From: Ophiosphaerella korrae
Taxonomy: Eukaryota > Ascomycota > Dothideomycetes > Pleosporales > Phaeosphaeriaceae
DNA: 64,000 nt
Assembly (NCBI GenBank): GCA_028456385.1
Contig: JALNQF010000001.1
Span: forward strand, 558,001-622,000
Direction: 5' to 3'
Shown: positions 1-10,834 of the stretch, piece by piece
Layout: each line of letters starts with the position of its first letter
Position numbering within the stretch: position 1 is the stretch's first letter
Notes under the pieces: generated by a model
Seen by the model: the letters and a program-made list of their open reading frames with translations, nothing else
Told to the model about the DNA's origin: nothing
The model's database searches: none
Position numbers and translations under genes: made by a program

Positions 1-1116
1 CAGGCACTCAACGTCAGCCATGGGCCAGGAACAGGGTCTCACTCAGACGGGCAGTTATCGCTATTATCGATTGGGCGGATAGGCTGGTGACTGCCCGGGG
101 CAGGCTCAGGCTGAATGGCAAATGGAAGGGCACTGCGGCCGCAAAGTGGCCTGTATGGGCTGGAGGGTGTCTGTCGAACCAGACACAGCAGGATCTCTGG
201 CATCACCACTCACCAACCACGGCGTCACCCACACACGGCCACCAGCTGTTGACGGTACGCCCGGGGCTGGCCAGTAGCCAGCTCTGTTGTAGCGTTGCCT
301 GTCTATCTGTCCATCCGGCGAGGGCGGATGGCGGTATCGATACAGCAGGGCGTGAAGGCGGCAGCCAACCACAATTATGCCGGCCCTAATTTCGTTTGTG
401 CAGGCCATGCAGCCACGGACAAGGCCAGGTGTTGGCGAACAAAATTAGCGCATTGAGTTATGCAAAGCCGCCGCTTTATCACCCAAGGGCCTGAGTCGGT
501 GGTGGTGGTCCTCGGGGGGGGGGGGGGGTGCGTCTGCAGGGGTGAGGGCTGCATGGACGCCGGCGTCGTGGTTGGGCCAAAGTGGAGACGCTGCACTGCG
601 CCCCGGCTTCAGCAGCGAATCCCGCCACGGCCCTCCGCCGTGCCTGGTCATGGTGGCCATGGCTTCCTTTTTCGCGTCTCGTCGCTCGCTGATCGACTAG
701 CCTACTTATCCAGGCGTGTCCTTCCGCGGTCCCTCAGCTCTTGTGCTTTTCCCTGCGACTCAAGGTTTATCAACCTCTTTTTCTACCTGTTGCCCGCTTT
801 TGGTTCACTTTGCACAGTCTTTTTGTGCATTGTAGCCGTTCCTTCCTTTGGATATCCCTCCACTCCTCGTCCACGCACGACCACCCATGACACACCCGCC
901 GTCCCAGTAGCATCATCGCCTATTAGTAGATAGCTTCGTTATAACGAGCTGTTGTCCAGTCATTCCTTCGACTAGTCCTTTTTATTACCCATCATCCATA
1001 CAATTAATTCACCCATCCCTCTTACGCTGTAGCATACCACAATTGGTGAGAAACACCACACGCCTCGACGAATGCGCTCTCTGACTTTTTCAAGTACAAT
1101 CACACCACCACATACA
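1..1116. other. Gene-free left flank and leader of the MSN2-type gene
   Basis: No convincing gene is seen here. The stretch contains a 13-base G run near 505-517. From about 700 to 1060 it becomes pyrimidine-rich, as is usual for promoters and long 5' leaders of filamentous fungal regulatory genes. An open frame at 460-933 has no recognisable domain and is probably chance or at most an upstream ORF. Confidence 0.5.
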
Positions 1117-2894
1117 ATGGAAGGCTCATATCCCATGCACCCAGCCCAAGCCATGCAGTCGCCATTCTTCTACTACAACCCAGATCCCCAGGGAGAGAAC
1201 ACCCGCCAACACGGACACTTCACTCCCCACCCGTCTGGCCAGCAAACCTTCCACCCACAGACCATGTACTTTCAACGACCATCGTCAGCCAACTCGCACA
1301 TGGCCTACCCTCAGACCCCATACGCCAGCCAGATGCTGACTCCCGTTGCGTCTCCCCAGCCAATGTACCAGAAGCCAACCATTCTTATTCAGCCCCAGGA
1401 CTCGCCTTACCTGCGCCCAATCGACACTGACTACTCATACGTGCCTGCCACTCCGCCTCTATCCTCAACTGGAAGCAACGTCAGCAGCCCACCCTCAGTG
1501 TGCGATATTCTTCCTACTCCAGTCAATGCTTTTTTCCCAGGAGAGAGTATGGAAGGCGTCAAGCAAGGTTGTGAAGAAGAGGTCTTCTCTGAACTTCTTT
1601 CAGCTGGTATTGAATGGAGGTCTGCGACCCCACCCATGACACCAGGTAAGCGCTCCCATTACTGTAATAGCAAAGTTTGATGCATCACGCGCCCAATCAA
1701 AATACGATTGTGTAGTTGGTTGCTTGACAGTGAAAGGTGCAGGAGGCTGGCTGACTTTAAAAAGTGTTCATACAGCCGCCCTCGGCTAGCCAGGGGTCCT
1801 ACCTTCTTTCTGCCACATCCTGCCCCTCGCTCTCCCCATCACCTTCACCACTGCCGCGCACACCTTTGGCCGAGGCCGAGAACAACTTTTGCAACCCACG
1901 AGACCTTACCGTTTCCGTCACTGAGTTGTCCAATACACTTACTCTTTGCCCTGGTGACGAGGAGCACAAGGTTGTGTTCAAAGGGGAGTCTGCTAAAATT
2001 GACTTTGTCGAGCCCACCCAGTCATTCAACTTTACCGGCCTGCCTACTTTTGAGCCGCTTTTCGAGCTTGATTGCGAAGACGACTTCGCAGGTCTCGTCG
2101 CCTTCCCCACTGCTGAGAACACACAGTTTCTAGGCAACAAGCGCCAACGCACTGATCTTGTCGCTTTCACCCCTGAAGAGGATTTTGTAAGCGACGAAAG
2201 CTTCACCGATTTTGAGGAGGAGCTTGCACACGGCCTGCCCCTCACCCCAGCTGATAGCGATAACTCTGACGACATGTCGGTCGCTCCTGCACCAAAGAAG
2301 CGATCAGCCAAGAAGGCTCGCTCTGAGTACGGTGATGCCGAGTCAGACTACCAGGGTAAGACAGAGGCGTCAGGTGATGATAACACCGCATCTGGAGCAT
2401 CAAGCCAACATCATTCAGGTCACGCGGATCATGCCGCCAACTCTAGCTCTGACGAGAACGGGTCTACACCTGTCGCACCCACTAGCCGCCGTGGTCGCAA
2501 GCAATCTCTGACAGAGGATCCTTCAAAGACCTTTGTCTGCACTCTTTGCTCGCGTCGCTTCCGTCGTCAGGAACACCTAAAGCGTCACTACCGATCTCTC
2601 CATACTCATGACAAGCCATTCGAATGCACCGACTGTGGTAAGAAGTTCTCTCGCAGCGACAACCTTTCCCAGCATCAACGTACCCATGGTACAGGCGCTG
2701 TCGTCATGGGTGTATTGGATAGTTCTGAAATGCATGGCGAGATGTCTCAACAGCAGTCTGGCGCCTTTGCCAATCAAAACCCCGCTATGATGGGTCAGAT
2801 TCTCTACTCGGCTGCCGATGGAATCTCAAGCTCCAGCTCTGATTCGTACTCCGATATCGAGCCCTCCATGCGCAAGAGAAAGAGGGAACAATAG
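1117..2894 (+). CDS. MSN2: C2H2 zinc-finger stress transcription factor, MSN2/MSN4 (SebA) type
   Basis: This is the nuclear activator that binds stress-response elements (AGGGG) and drives general stress genes. Two exons, 1117-1645 and 1765-2894, give 552 residues. The 119-nt GT..AG intron splits a Val codon and rebuilds [12 protein letters not shown], followed by [18 protein letters not shown], a block I recognise from filamentous SebA/MsnA proteins. Two C2H2 fingers lie near the C-terminus (about 2530-2690): C-X2-C-X12-H-X4-H, then C-X2-C-X12-H-X3-H, with RRQEHLKRH and RSDNLSQHQ recognition helices. A basic patch (KKRSAKKAR) upstream and RKRKREQ at the end could be nuclear localisation signals. 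The N-terminal half is Pro/Ser/Gln-rich with acidic patches. The start at 1117 has A at -3; an in-frame ATG at 1072 would add 15 residues. The next gene follows on the same strand after 0.9 kb. Confidence 0.9.
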
Positions 2895-3798
2895 GCTTTG
2901 ACAACCACCTCTCCTTGCAAGTTAACTTACGAACTATCACGACATTCCATTCAGTAGAAGGAGCTCGTGTTGACTGCTCGCCTACTATCACGTTGTTACG
3001 TACGACAGCTCGGTTAGACAGGCGGCACAGGCTACGTCAAAGGCGGTCGAAGTGTATGCTCTACCCGGGCTCGCGGCAAAAGTTCCTCAATTCTCTTCTC
3101 AAACTGTATTCTTCAACATCCGATCTAGGTACGCACCACACAAGATTGGCTTTTTCTCTTATTAAGGTTGCGCGTTCCGGTATGGTTAGTCAGGTTTCTA
3201 TGGTACCACGGTCGGGGTATTCGTTGGTGGGCTTAGACTTGGTGTTTTTTGTTTTGCGGCATTGGTTCCCTCACATATTTACGACAGCATGGCCCCTTGC
3301 TACCGGCCATTGTTGCCGCGTTTCTACATCGATATTTCCTTTTGCGTTCTTACCCTCGTTGTAATCGGCTGCGTCCTGCGCACGCCTAACATTCTGGGAA
3401 TTTCGATTCATCACACTTACAACTGTAATTCTCGAAACTCTACTGCTTCCGCAAAGCATTTCCTTGCGTTTTTTGTAGTAGAGTGCTGGCACATCGAACC
3501 ATACCCAAAAATATTACACATTTACATTTACTTCCTGATCTTGCGTAGCTGATGCGTCGATCAATGGAAAGCCTGTGTAATGCTCATTGCACGCGGTAAT
3601 TGGTGAAAGCTAACGCTAAACGCCAAGCAATATGGACCCTGATGATCGGTATTGTACCGAACTCTGTTCGCGGCTCAGGCCATCACGACGTCTCTTAGCG
3701 CGGCCGAAGGTTTCAGCAAAGTTGAGGTCTCGAACATCCAGTTCACTAGGCATCCGTAATTCGCCTTGCACGACGACTCACGACCTTTCCCTGTCACC
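2895..3798. other. Intergenic region between MSN2-type gene and DPH6
   Basis: About 0.9 kb that should hold the 3' UTR of the upstream gene and the promoter of DPH6. Open frames here are short and show no domain or splice support. No RNA gene or repeat was seen. Confidence 0.5.
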
Positions 3799-6012
3799 AT
3801 GGCACCTTCTCTTAATGTGATTGCGCTAGTCTCGGGCGGCAAAGACTCGCTCTTCTCAATACTGCACTGTCGGGCAAATGGGCACACTATCGTCGCATTG
3901 GGAAATCTGCATCCCATATGTTCAACCAATGACAATGAAGAGGACATCGACAGCTACATGTATCAGACCGTGGGTCATTCCGTCATTCCGCTTTACCAAC
4001 AGGCGCTCGACATTCAACTGTACCGCCAGGAAATTTCAGGCAAGGCGGTAAACTCAAATCGAGACTATGTGAAGCTGGTAGATAGAGAACATGACGAAAC
4101 AGAAGACTTGGTGCCGCTCTTGGAGATGGTCATGAGGATGCACCCAGAGGCAAACGCAGTATCTACGGGTGCCATTCTGAGCACATATCAGCGTACTCGC
4201 GTAGAGTCTGTTGCGTGGAGGCTGGGCCTCACGCCACTGTCGTATCTGTGGCAATATCCTCTACTGCCACCGTACACGCAGTCTTCGCTACTATTTGACA
4301 TGGCTGCAGTAGGGCAAGAGGCAATCATCATCAAAACTGCGTCCGGCGGCTTGGACGAAAGCTTCTTAGCTCTTGATGTCGCAAATCCGAGGACTGTTGC
4401 TAAACTTGGCAAAGCAATGGCCCGGTTTGGGGAAGCAAGTAATGGTGCTCTGGTTGGTGAAGGCGGCGAGTTTGAGACTTTAGCGCTCGATGGGCCAAAT
4501 GAGCTGTGGAAGAGAAAAATTAGGCTTCAAGACGCGATACCGAAGGTGTTGCAGGGCGGACAGACTGTCCTGGCAATCCAAGCGTTTACCCTAGAAGAGA
4601 AGGACCAGGACACAGAGAAAACACAGTGTGCTCTTAGGATTCCAGATCTCTTCGATGAAGAGTTTGAAAAGATACTACGCGTCACTAATAATGGCAAGAA
4701 TGATGAGTCATGGTCGTCCAACAGCGACGCCCCAGGTTCTAATATTCCTCCAAACGAACTCCAGTTATCTCATGATACACTAACTCTCTCTCGATTACCT
4801 AGAAATATGTACCGCGATACACCTACTGTATTTACCCTCTCCAACTTGACCAGTAACAATTCACCATCATCAAACACCCCTCCATTACGACAGCTGACTG
4901 AGATTCTATTGCGTCTGGACCATATTTTTAGGCAATGGCAACTCCTCAAGTCAAACATCAACCACTGCACGCTAATTCTCCGCAACATGACCGACTTTAC
5001 AGGCCTGAATCCTGTATATGGACAGTACTTTGATCATATCAATCCGCCTGCGCGCATTACCATAGCTGCTGGAGACTCACTGCCCATGGGGATTGACGTA
5101 CTGCTGAGTGTCATACTCGACAAGGACGGGAAAGGTCACCAAAATGAAGCTACGCGAACAACGAATAGACAAGGCCTCCACGTCCAAAGTAGAAGCTACT
5201 GGGCACCCGCAAATATCGGGCCCTACAGCCAAGCCATCTCTATCAAACTGCCACATGCCAAAGACAACCATATGAATGACAGCGAACTAGTGTACATCGC
5301 CGGCCAAATTCCCCTCGTCCCGGCATCTATGGAAATCTACACAGATCACGGCTTCCGTGGCCAAGCCGCTCTCTCCCTTCAACACCTCTGGCGCATTGGC
5401 CGCGCCAAAAACGTGCGCTGGTGGACCGCCGGTGTAGCTTTGATACCCACATCATGCGATGCACAATCCCATGTTTGCATTGCACAAGACCTGTGGAATA
5501 AACTTCACATGCAAACCAACATGTCCAACGCAGAGGAAGATGACGATGACGATAGAGACATGGACCCCTGGGACCGCCGCAACAATAAATCCGCCGCATT
5601 CAACGACTCGACGTTTCGCGCACGCATTCCTGATGCGGACACCATTCATGCAAAATATATATCTGTCCCGCCGTGTTTTGTCGCACAGGTGGCGTCGCTA
5701 CCGCGCGACGCGCATATAGAGTGGAGTGCGGCTGGCCTGACAGCATCATCGATTGATTTTGAGGTGGACGAGCACACTACTGCTTCTACGCCGACATGGT
5801 CTCGGTCGCGATTCTACACGCGCGAGATCAGGGACGTGAGCAAAATTGGTGAACAGCCATGGACAAGCGCAACGCTATATGCAGGTCCAGAAATAAGATG
5901 GTGTGGAGAAGAGAGTTTGAAAGGGGTGCAGTGGATTCCGTGTCAAAGGGTCTGGGGAAGTTCGGGCCAGGAGGTCAAGGGTGTGTTCGTTGGGAGGGTA
6001 GATGGCGAGTAA
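3799..6012 (+). CDS. DPH6: Diphthine--ammonia ligase with C-terminal RidA-like domains
   Basis: Catalyses the last step of diphthamide synthesis on elongation factor 2: ATP-dependent amidation of diphthine in the cytosol. A single exon gives 737 residues, near the size of yeast Dph6. The N-terminus carries the PP-loop ATP pyrophosphatase motif SGGKDS (residues 12-17), and the family signature EGGEFET lies near residue 221. The C-terminal half holds RidA/YjgF-like repeats, recognised at YWAPANIGPYSQAI (about residue 467) and LVYIAGQIPLVP; this fusion is normal for fungal and plant Dph6. The start was set at ATG 3799 because MAPSLNVIALVSGGKDS begins like the family; the frame is open further upstream only through a non-ATG codon. 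An acidic low-complexity loop (EEDDDDDRD) lies between the RidA-like segments. It converges on MDM31. Confidence 0.93.
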   Translation: MAPSLNVIALVSGGKDSLFSILHCRANGHTIVALGNLHPICSTNDNEEDIDSYMYQTVGHSVIPLYQQALDIQLYRQEISGKAVNSNRDYVKLVDREHDETEDLVPLLEMVMRMHPEANAVSTGAILSTYQRTRVESVAWRLGLTPLSYLWQYPLLPPYTQSSLLFDMAAVGQEAIIIKTASGGLDESFLALDVANPRTVAKLGKAMARFGEASNGALVGEGGEFETLALDGPNELWKRKIRLQDAIPKVLQGGQTVLAIQAFTLEEKDQDTEKTQCALRIPDLFDEEFEKILRVTNNGKNDESWSSNSDAPGSNIPPNELQLSHDTLTLSRLPRNMYRDTPTVFTLSNLTSNNSPSSNTPPLRQLTEILLRLDHIFRQWQLLKSNINHCTLILRNMTDFTGLNPVYGQYFDHINPPARITIAAGDSLPMGIDVLLSVILDKDGKGHQNEATRTTNRQGLHVQSRSYWAPANIGPYSQAISIKLPHAKDNHMNDSELVYIAGQIPLVPASMEIYTDHGFRGQAALSLQHLWRIGRAKNVRWWTAGVALIPTSCDAQSHVCIAQDLWNKLHMQTNMSNAEEDDDDDRDMDPWDRRNNKSAAFNDSTFRARIPDADTIHAKYISVPPCFVAQVASLPRDAHIEWSAAGLTASSIDFEVDEHTTASTPTWSRSRFYTREIRDVSKIGEQPWTSATLYAGPEIRWCGEESLKGVQWIPCQRVWGSSGQEVKGVFVGRVDGE

Positions 6013-6318
6013 ATAAGATACTATGGAAATACGAAGTATGGCCGAGATGAACATCCTAAACTATCATGTCATTGAACAAGGGCTTTTGATGGGAATAGAT
6101 GCCTTGGGTTTAGTCGTAAACTATGACTATATATATCAAACGTCACAACACCAACTCATAAATTCATCTCATTGAACCATCAATCCCAAGTCATTGACCG
6201 CCCATCCTATCCATGAAAACCAAGGTCCGTAGACCGCTATTCTTGCTCCCAAAAACGCCACGCCGTTGTAATCTTTATACAGGAAGATGAGATTTCTAGT
6301 CATCTTGGGATATTAATA
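6013..6318. other. Convergent intergenic region
   Basis: About 300 bases between the stop codons of DPH6 (+) and MDM31 (-). It must hold both 3' UTRs and polyadenylation signals. It is AT-rich with no gene seen. Confidence 0.5.
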
Positions 6319-8473
6319 TTAGGCCATGTTACCAGCCAGACCGAGGAAAAGTGCCTGTGCAGCGAGCTGGAGAGTCCAAATTCCAACTTTCTTTATGCGG
6401 CGCTTGCGCGTGGTTCGATCGTCAAGGACATCGCGGGCAAAGGCATCGTACATCTATTCGATTGTTATTATTTGGTATAGGGATGATTAGGAGGGTGGGT
6501 CTTACCTCGCGAGATACCTCCTCCATTAGCCCGCTGTCGTATAATGTCCAACTGCCATCGAATTCACTTACTCTTTTCACAACCCTACAGTTTACAGGTA
6601 TGAATGTTCGTTTGGCGTTGATGTAGGCCACGATTGGTCGGACAAGTGCATTGTTGACGTATGATATATCTCTCGTGAAGATAGGCACGGCGGCTCGGAC
6701 GTCGTTTAGGTGAACGCGCATGTCCATGATTATGAAACGGTTGTTTTCTACTCCCTCCTGACCTGATTTGGCTTGGTCGTCTTGATTATGTTCGTCAAAA
6801 CCCTGTGCAGCATGGTCTGAGAAATGGTGCTTCCGACCGTTCTGTGTGACTGTGGCCTCGACTCTATCGTACATATCTGACATGACTTTTGCGAGACTTT
6901 CGTCATCGTCATTGGGCAGCATGATATCCGCTACGATATCAACGTTTCCTTCGTGAATCCACGAGAAGGGGCCATCATAGCCGCGGTTCAGATGATCGAT
7001 GTTGAGAGCATCAATTCTGATTCGGCTGTGCTTCTTCCAAGTACTGCCATCTTCGGATTCACGCCCACTACTTAGCTGTGTACCAGTATAATTATGGGTT
7101 TGTCGAGGATGAATGGTGAAGAGTGAGTTGTCAAAGGAGCCGGACATCATGTTGGCGGACAGGAAATCATAAAATAACCATTGCTTCCTTAGTTGGGGAA
7201 GGTCGCAGGAGTAAACGCTGGCAGCGAAAGGACGGAACCCCCCTGGCTGATAGATGGTTACGAGAAGGTCTTCCATCTTGAAAGATGTCAATTCAAAGTC
7301 GCCGGGTTGATGTTGATGCTTGTATGATCTGGGATCTACTCCTTCGATGGTGCGTACATTTGTTCTGTCAATGACGCCACGTATACCTTTGATCTCGACA
7401 TCCTCTAACAGTCCTTTCCCGTTGAACCATTTTGAGAAGGATAGGGTTACGTTGACAGTGTCGATGGAGATGTCAAACTGGGTATAATTGGTGTCTTCTT
7501 CAGCCTCTTGTCCATCTATGATACCTTCTTTGTCCTCTTTCTCATCTTTCTCCTTCTGGGCCACGGCAGCCGCAGCTGCAGCCATTTCGGTTTGCGAGCC
7601 CTTGCTAACCTTGCCGCCTTGTTGACCCGGTCTCCGTGATACGTAAACTTTGTGGAAGGAGATGACCCCATCCTTCCATTTAGGCACTACGGCAGTTTCG
7701 AAGACGACTTTTATGCCCGATGACTTTGTCAGATAATTGCCGATCCACTTGGCGAGCGTCTCCTGCGAAAAGGCGGTGTTTATAAGAAAGACGGTCAACA
7801 TCAAGAACGAGGTTGTGCCCAAGACGATCCACAGCACGTGGGCAGCCAGTATCCAAGAGAAGAGTGCATATATCTCATCGGCATTGAAAGGACGCGCACT
7901 TCTAATTGTGAGCCACTTGAAGTGAATCTTGATGCGTGACCAGAAGCCGGATGCAGCGGCTAAGAGTTCGGCTTTGCTCGGGCGGTATAGGTGTGGGAGG
8001 TGGTGGGGGAGGCGGCCGAGGAGGGGCTTGCTGGAGGGCTGGGAGGCATCGGGCTTCGTGTTGGGCGATTGTTTAGAGGGTTTGGGAGGAGCTTGTGGTT
8101 GAGGAGATAGAGTAGCCTGCGGGGCCTGGGTCGGGGACTTTTTGTTCTTGGGCGAGCCATTCGTTACCGAGCTCTTATTGCGTCGGTCGGCTCCAGAGCT
8201 GTTTTTGGACGCTTTCTTTGAGCGAGACGAAGCATATCTCTTCCATGCCGCCTGTGCGGCGACTGTGACGCTTTCTTGGATATAGCCAGTTGCCGATGGG
8301 AGGGCAGGTCGTCGGATGTTCAATGTGACAGCCCGCCACGGTGCGCTGTGCCTCGAATATTGGCGTGACCACGCACACAGGCCAAAGGACGGAGGCGGGC
8401 CATTTTGCGTCAGTGGCTGGTGGACGAGAGAGCGCCGCAACGAAGCGCCAAGCAAGCCGACATTCCTGCTCAT
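6319..8473 (-). CDS. MDM31: Mitochondrial inner-membrane protein MDM31/MDM32 family
   Basis: MDM31 acts in the mitochondrial inner membrane in organelle shape, mtDNA nucleoid stability and phospholipid homeostasis. Exons 8473-6506 and 6453-6319 give 700 residues. The 52-nt intron has GTAAG and TAG ends; splicing replaces a spurious tail with MYDAFARDVLDDRTTRKRR and then KKVGIWTLQLAAQALFLGL, the expected family C-terminus. The N-terminus is basic and Ser/Arg-rich, like a mitochondrial presequence. One long hydrophobic segment lies near residues 202-235 and another at the C-terminus. Conserved text includes NYTQFDISIDTVNVTLSFSKW and GKGLLEDVEIKGIRGVIDRT. The start was chosen at MSRNVGLLGASLRRSL; the open frame continues upstream into Pro-rich nonsense overlapping the shared promoter. 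A charged linker with KEKDEKEDKEG is near the middle. Confidence 0.9.
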
Positions 8474-8787
8474 GATATTCACGGCAGCGCCATGTTCGAC
8501 GCTCGCAAGACCTCGGGGGTGCGAACGTGGTGGCAGAAAAGGGGGGGGTGGAAGGGACAGAGGGAGAGGCCAGAAGAAGGAGGAGGGAGGAAGAGGGACA
8601 TGCAGACCAAACTTCACGTCATGATCCAAAAGCAGCGGAAGATGAAAGCACGGTGGGTGAGGGTCGCTAGGCCGCATGGGGGAAGCTCGCCTCACCAAAA
8701 TTTCTTATCGATAACCCCGCCGAATTTCATCCTCTTCCAACAGACCAGATATCATATATTGCACCGACACCCACACCACCACACACT
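8474..8787. promoter_or_regulatory. Shared divergent promoter MDM31 / PNO1
   Basis: 314 bases separate the two start codons of divergently transcribed genes, so both promoters must lie here. The MDM31 side is purine-rich on the + strand (runs of GGAGG and GGGGGG). No specific binding site can be claimed. Confidence 0.55.
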
Positions 8788-9582
8788 ATGCCGGCTCCAA
8801 CTGCACTTCAGCGCCGTCCAGATGGATTCGCAGAGAATATGGCCCAGGATATGGCCATGGACGCCAGCGCCGTCCCTCTGCCGGCCGAGGACGACGATGC
8901 CGAACTTATTGATATGGGCGTAGAGCCCGACACCACCTCGCTTGCCGCCCTTGATGCGCCTGCCGACGACACACCTATGACTGACGAGTCTGGCCGCCCG
9001 AGATTTGCTCCTGCAAAGTCAATACCGCTCGCCTTCCGCCGCGAAACACGCAAAGTGCCCATCCCTCCGCACCGTATGACGCCACTTAAAACCGCCTGGC
9101 CCAAGATCTATCCCCCGCTCGTCGAGCACCTCAAACTCCAAGTTCGCATGAACATCAAGACCAAGTCTGTCGAATTACGCAACTCTCCCTCCACAACCGA
9201 CACAGGCGCCCTGCAAAAAGGCGAAGACTTTGTCAAGGCCTTCACCCTCGGCTTCGACGTCGACGACGCCATCGCCCTCCTCCGCCTTGACGATCTCTAC
9301 ATAGAAACCTTTGAGATCAAGGATGTCAAGACACTCAATGGCGAGCACCTGGGCCGCGCCATCGGACGCATAGCAGGCAAGGACGGTAAAACAAAATTCG
9401 CCATCGAAAACGCAAGTCGGACGCGAGTCGTCCTTGCTGACCAGAAGATTCACATTCTCGGCGGTTTCAAGAATATTCACATTGCCCGGGAGTCCATTGT
9501 CAGCCTGATTCTCGGCCAGAATCCAAGTAAGGTCTATGGTAATCTGCGAACAGTAGCCGGCCGCATGAAGGAGAGGTTTTGA
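8788..9582 (+). CDS. PNO1: Pre-rRNA processing protein PNO1/DIM2 (KH domain)
   Basis: PNO1 is an RNA-binding assembly factor of the 40S precursor. It binds the 3' end region of 18S pre-rRNA with Nob1 and recruits Dim1, in nucleolus and cytoplasm. A single exon gives 264 residues, the usual size. The N-terminal third is acidic and variable; from about residue 85 the sequence follows the family: RKVPIPPHRMTPLKTAWPKI, then the first KH-like fold, and a second KH domain with GRIAGKDGKTKFAIENASRT. The tail ILGQNPSKVYGNLRTVAGRM is diagnostic. The start ATG at 8788 is the first in frame after the promoter. It is divergent from MDM31. Confidence 0.95.
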   Translation: MPAPTALQRRPDGFAENMAQDMAMDASAVPLPAEDDDAELIDMGVEPDTTSLAALDAPADDTPMTDESGRPRFAPAKSIPLAFRRETRKVPIPPHRMTPLKTAWPKIYPPLVEHLKLQVRMNIKTKSVELRNSPSTTDTGALQKGEDFVKAFTLGFDVDDAIALLRLDDLYIETFEIKDVKTLNGEHLGRAIGRIAGKDGKTKFAIENASRTRVVLADQKIHILGGFKNIHIARESIVSLILGQNPSKVYGNLRTVAGRMKERF

Positions 9583-10303
9583 GCGTGATCCTGAAAGGGA
9601 ATATAATGCATTTTCACGGCGTTGGGGTGTGAGGAATACCATCTGATAAGGAGGCTTGATAAACCATGGATCTAGCAATCCTTTATCAAAGCAATCATTC
9701 AATATATATTCTACATATTGTTGGGTATCTGCCCATACACATGTGTCCTAGACTGCTCACCTGAAGCATTGACATATCGCAGCTAACGATTGCAATCCAT
9801 ATTTCCTCAATTTGGAGATTCATGATTCAATTTTGAACTTTTGCGAGTATTGACACATCGGCCATGGACCTTCATTTCAAGGACTCACCCATCCATATCG
9901 GAAGTCTCAGATGTTCTCGACTTCGCGCCCTCCAATAGTGCGCCCCAGAGCCCCAAATCTACTCCAGCACTCATATCCTCTGGTTTTCTCTAAGCATTCC
10001 AGGCCGATAAGAACCAATCCCGCTGATAATACAAGACACGGCCATATTCATACCTGATGGTCGCGAGATGCTTAGGGTTGCGAGTAGCATCATTTTCCAG
10101 ATATTGAGACGGCTCGTTTGATGCGCGATTGATCATCCTAGCCATCACGTCGAGAGTGCCTATCACCCTCCCTGCCTTGTATCAACTCGATCGCCTCGCC
10201 CTCTTCGTGATGACTTGTTATATTCTTTGCAAATCGACGGTTATTGCTCCTCCGGAGAGATGACGTGTGTGACTGACAAGTGCTTCGAGTTCGCGAATCA
10301 ATT
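9583..10303. other. Intergenic region downstream of PNO1
   Basis: About 0.7 kb without a supportable gene. The open frames antisense to the PNO1 3' end are shadows. No repeats or RNA genes were recognised. Confidence 0.45.
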
Positions 10304-10576
10304 CTACTCTGGTGGGTGAAGTTGCATGAATATGTAAATGGCTGTTCTGGTCCAGTAAGAATCGAGCTGTTTGTTTACCAAGATTTCACGCAGGCCTGAA
10401 TCTAGCCCAAACGGATCGGGCGGCAGTTCTTCGCCACAAGCAAGTGCCCTCTCTGCTTTGGCGTACGCATCCTGCTTGAAAATTTCATGTAGCTGGGCGC
10501 GATCGACAGCTATGCGACCATGCAGTTGTATGAAAGGATCCTTCGCCTCAAGAACAGAGGCGAGCGTTTGATTCAT
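10304..10576 (-). CDS. Small hypothetical protein, 90 aa
   Basis: An ATG-initiated frame of 90 residues with ordinary protein-like composition (LEAKDPFIQLHGRIAVDRAQ near the start, ending FMQLHPPE). I do not recognise a family. There is no signal peptide or obvious membrane segment; the middle looks helical and charged. It stands alone between PNO1 and the ABC transporter, downstream of the latter on the same strand. It may be a genuine small gene or a chance ORF in a 1.25-kb gap. Confidence 0.35.
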   Translation of the reverse strand: MNQTLASVLEAKDPFIQLHGRIAVDRAQLHEIFKQDAYAKAERALACGEELPPDPFGLDSGLREILVNKQLDSYWTRTAIYIFMQLHPPE

Positions 10577-10834
10577 CGTGTAATGTTGCAGTTCTGGTTT
10601 GCACCGAACATGGGTAGATGATGCGAAGAAGGTGAAGAAGAGATGGTGTGAAAAAATTGTAGTAAAATACGACCTTGCAATTCTTTATGAAAGAACGACT
10701 TCGTTGTGAACAGAAGTGAAGGTGAGGCGTGATAGAGCGTGAGACTACACGATAGAAACTAAGTCTAAATCTAATTACAATAAAATAAACAATCTAACGA
10801 GCGGGAGATATGCGAATCAAGTCTGTCTATCCTC

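Noticed and set aside
460..933. 157-codon frame in the leader of the MSN2-type gene
   Set aside because: It runs through a G homopolymer and CT-rich leader DNA, has no domain and no coding-like composition. At most an upstream ORF.
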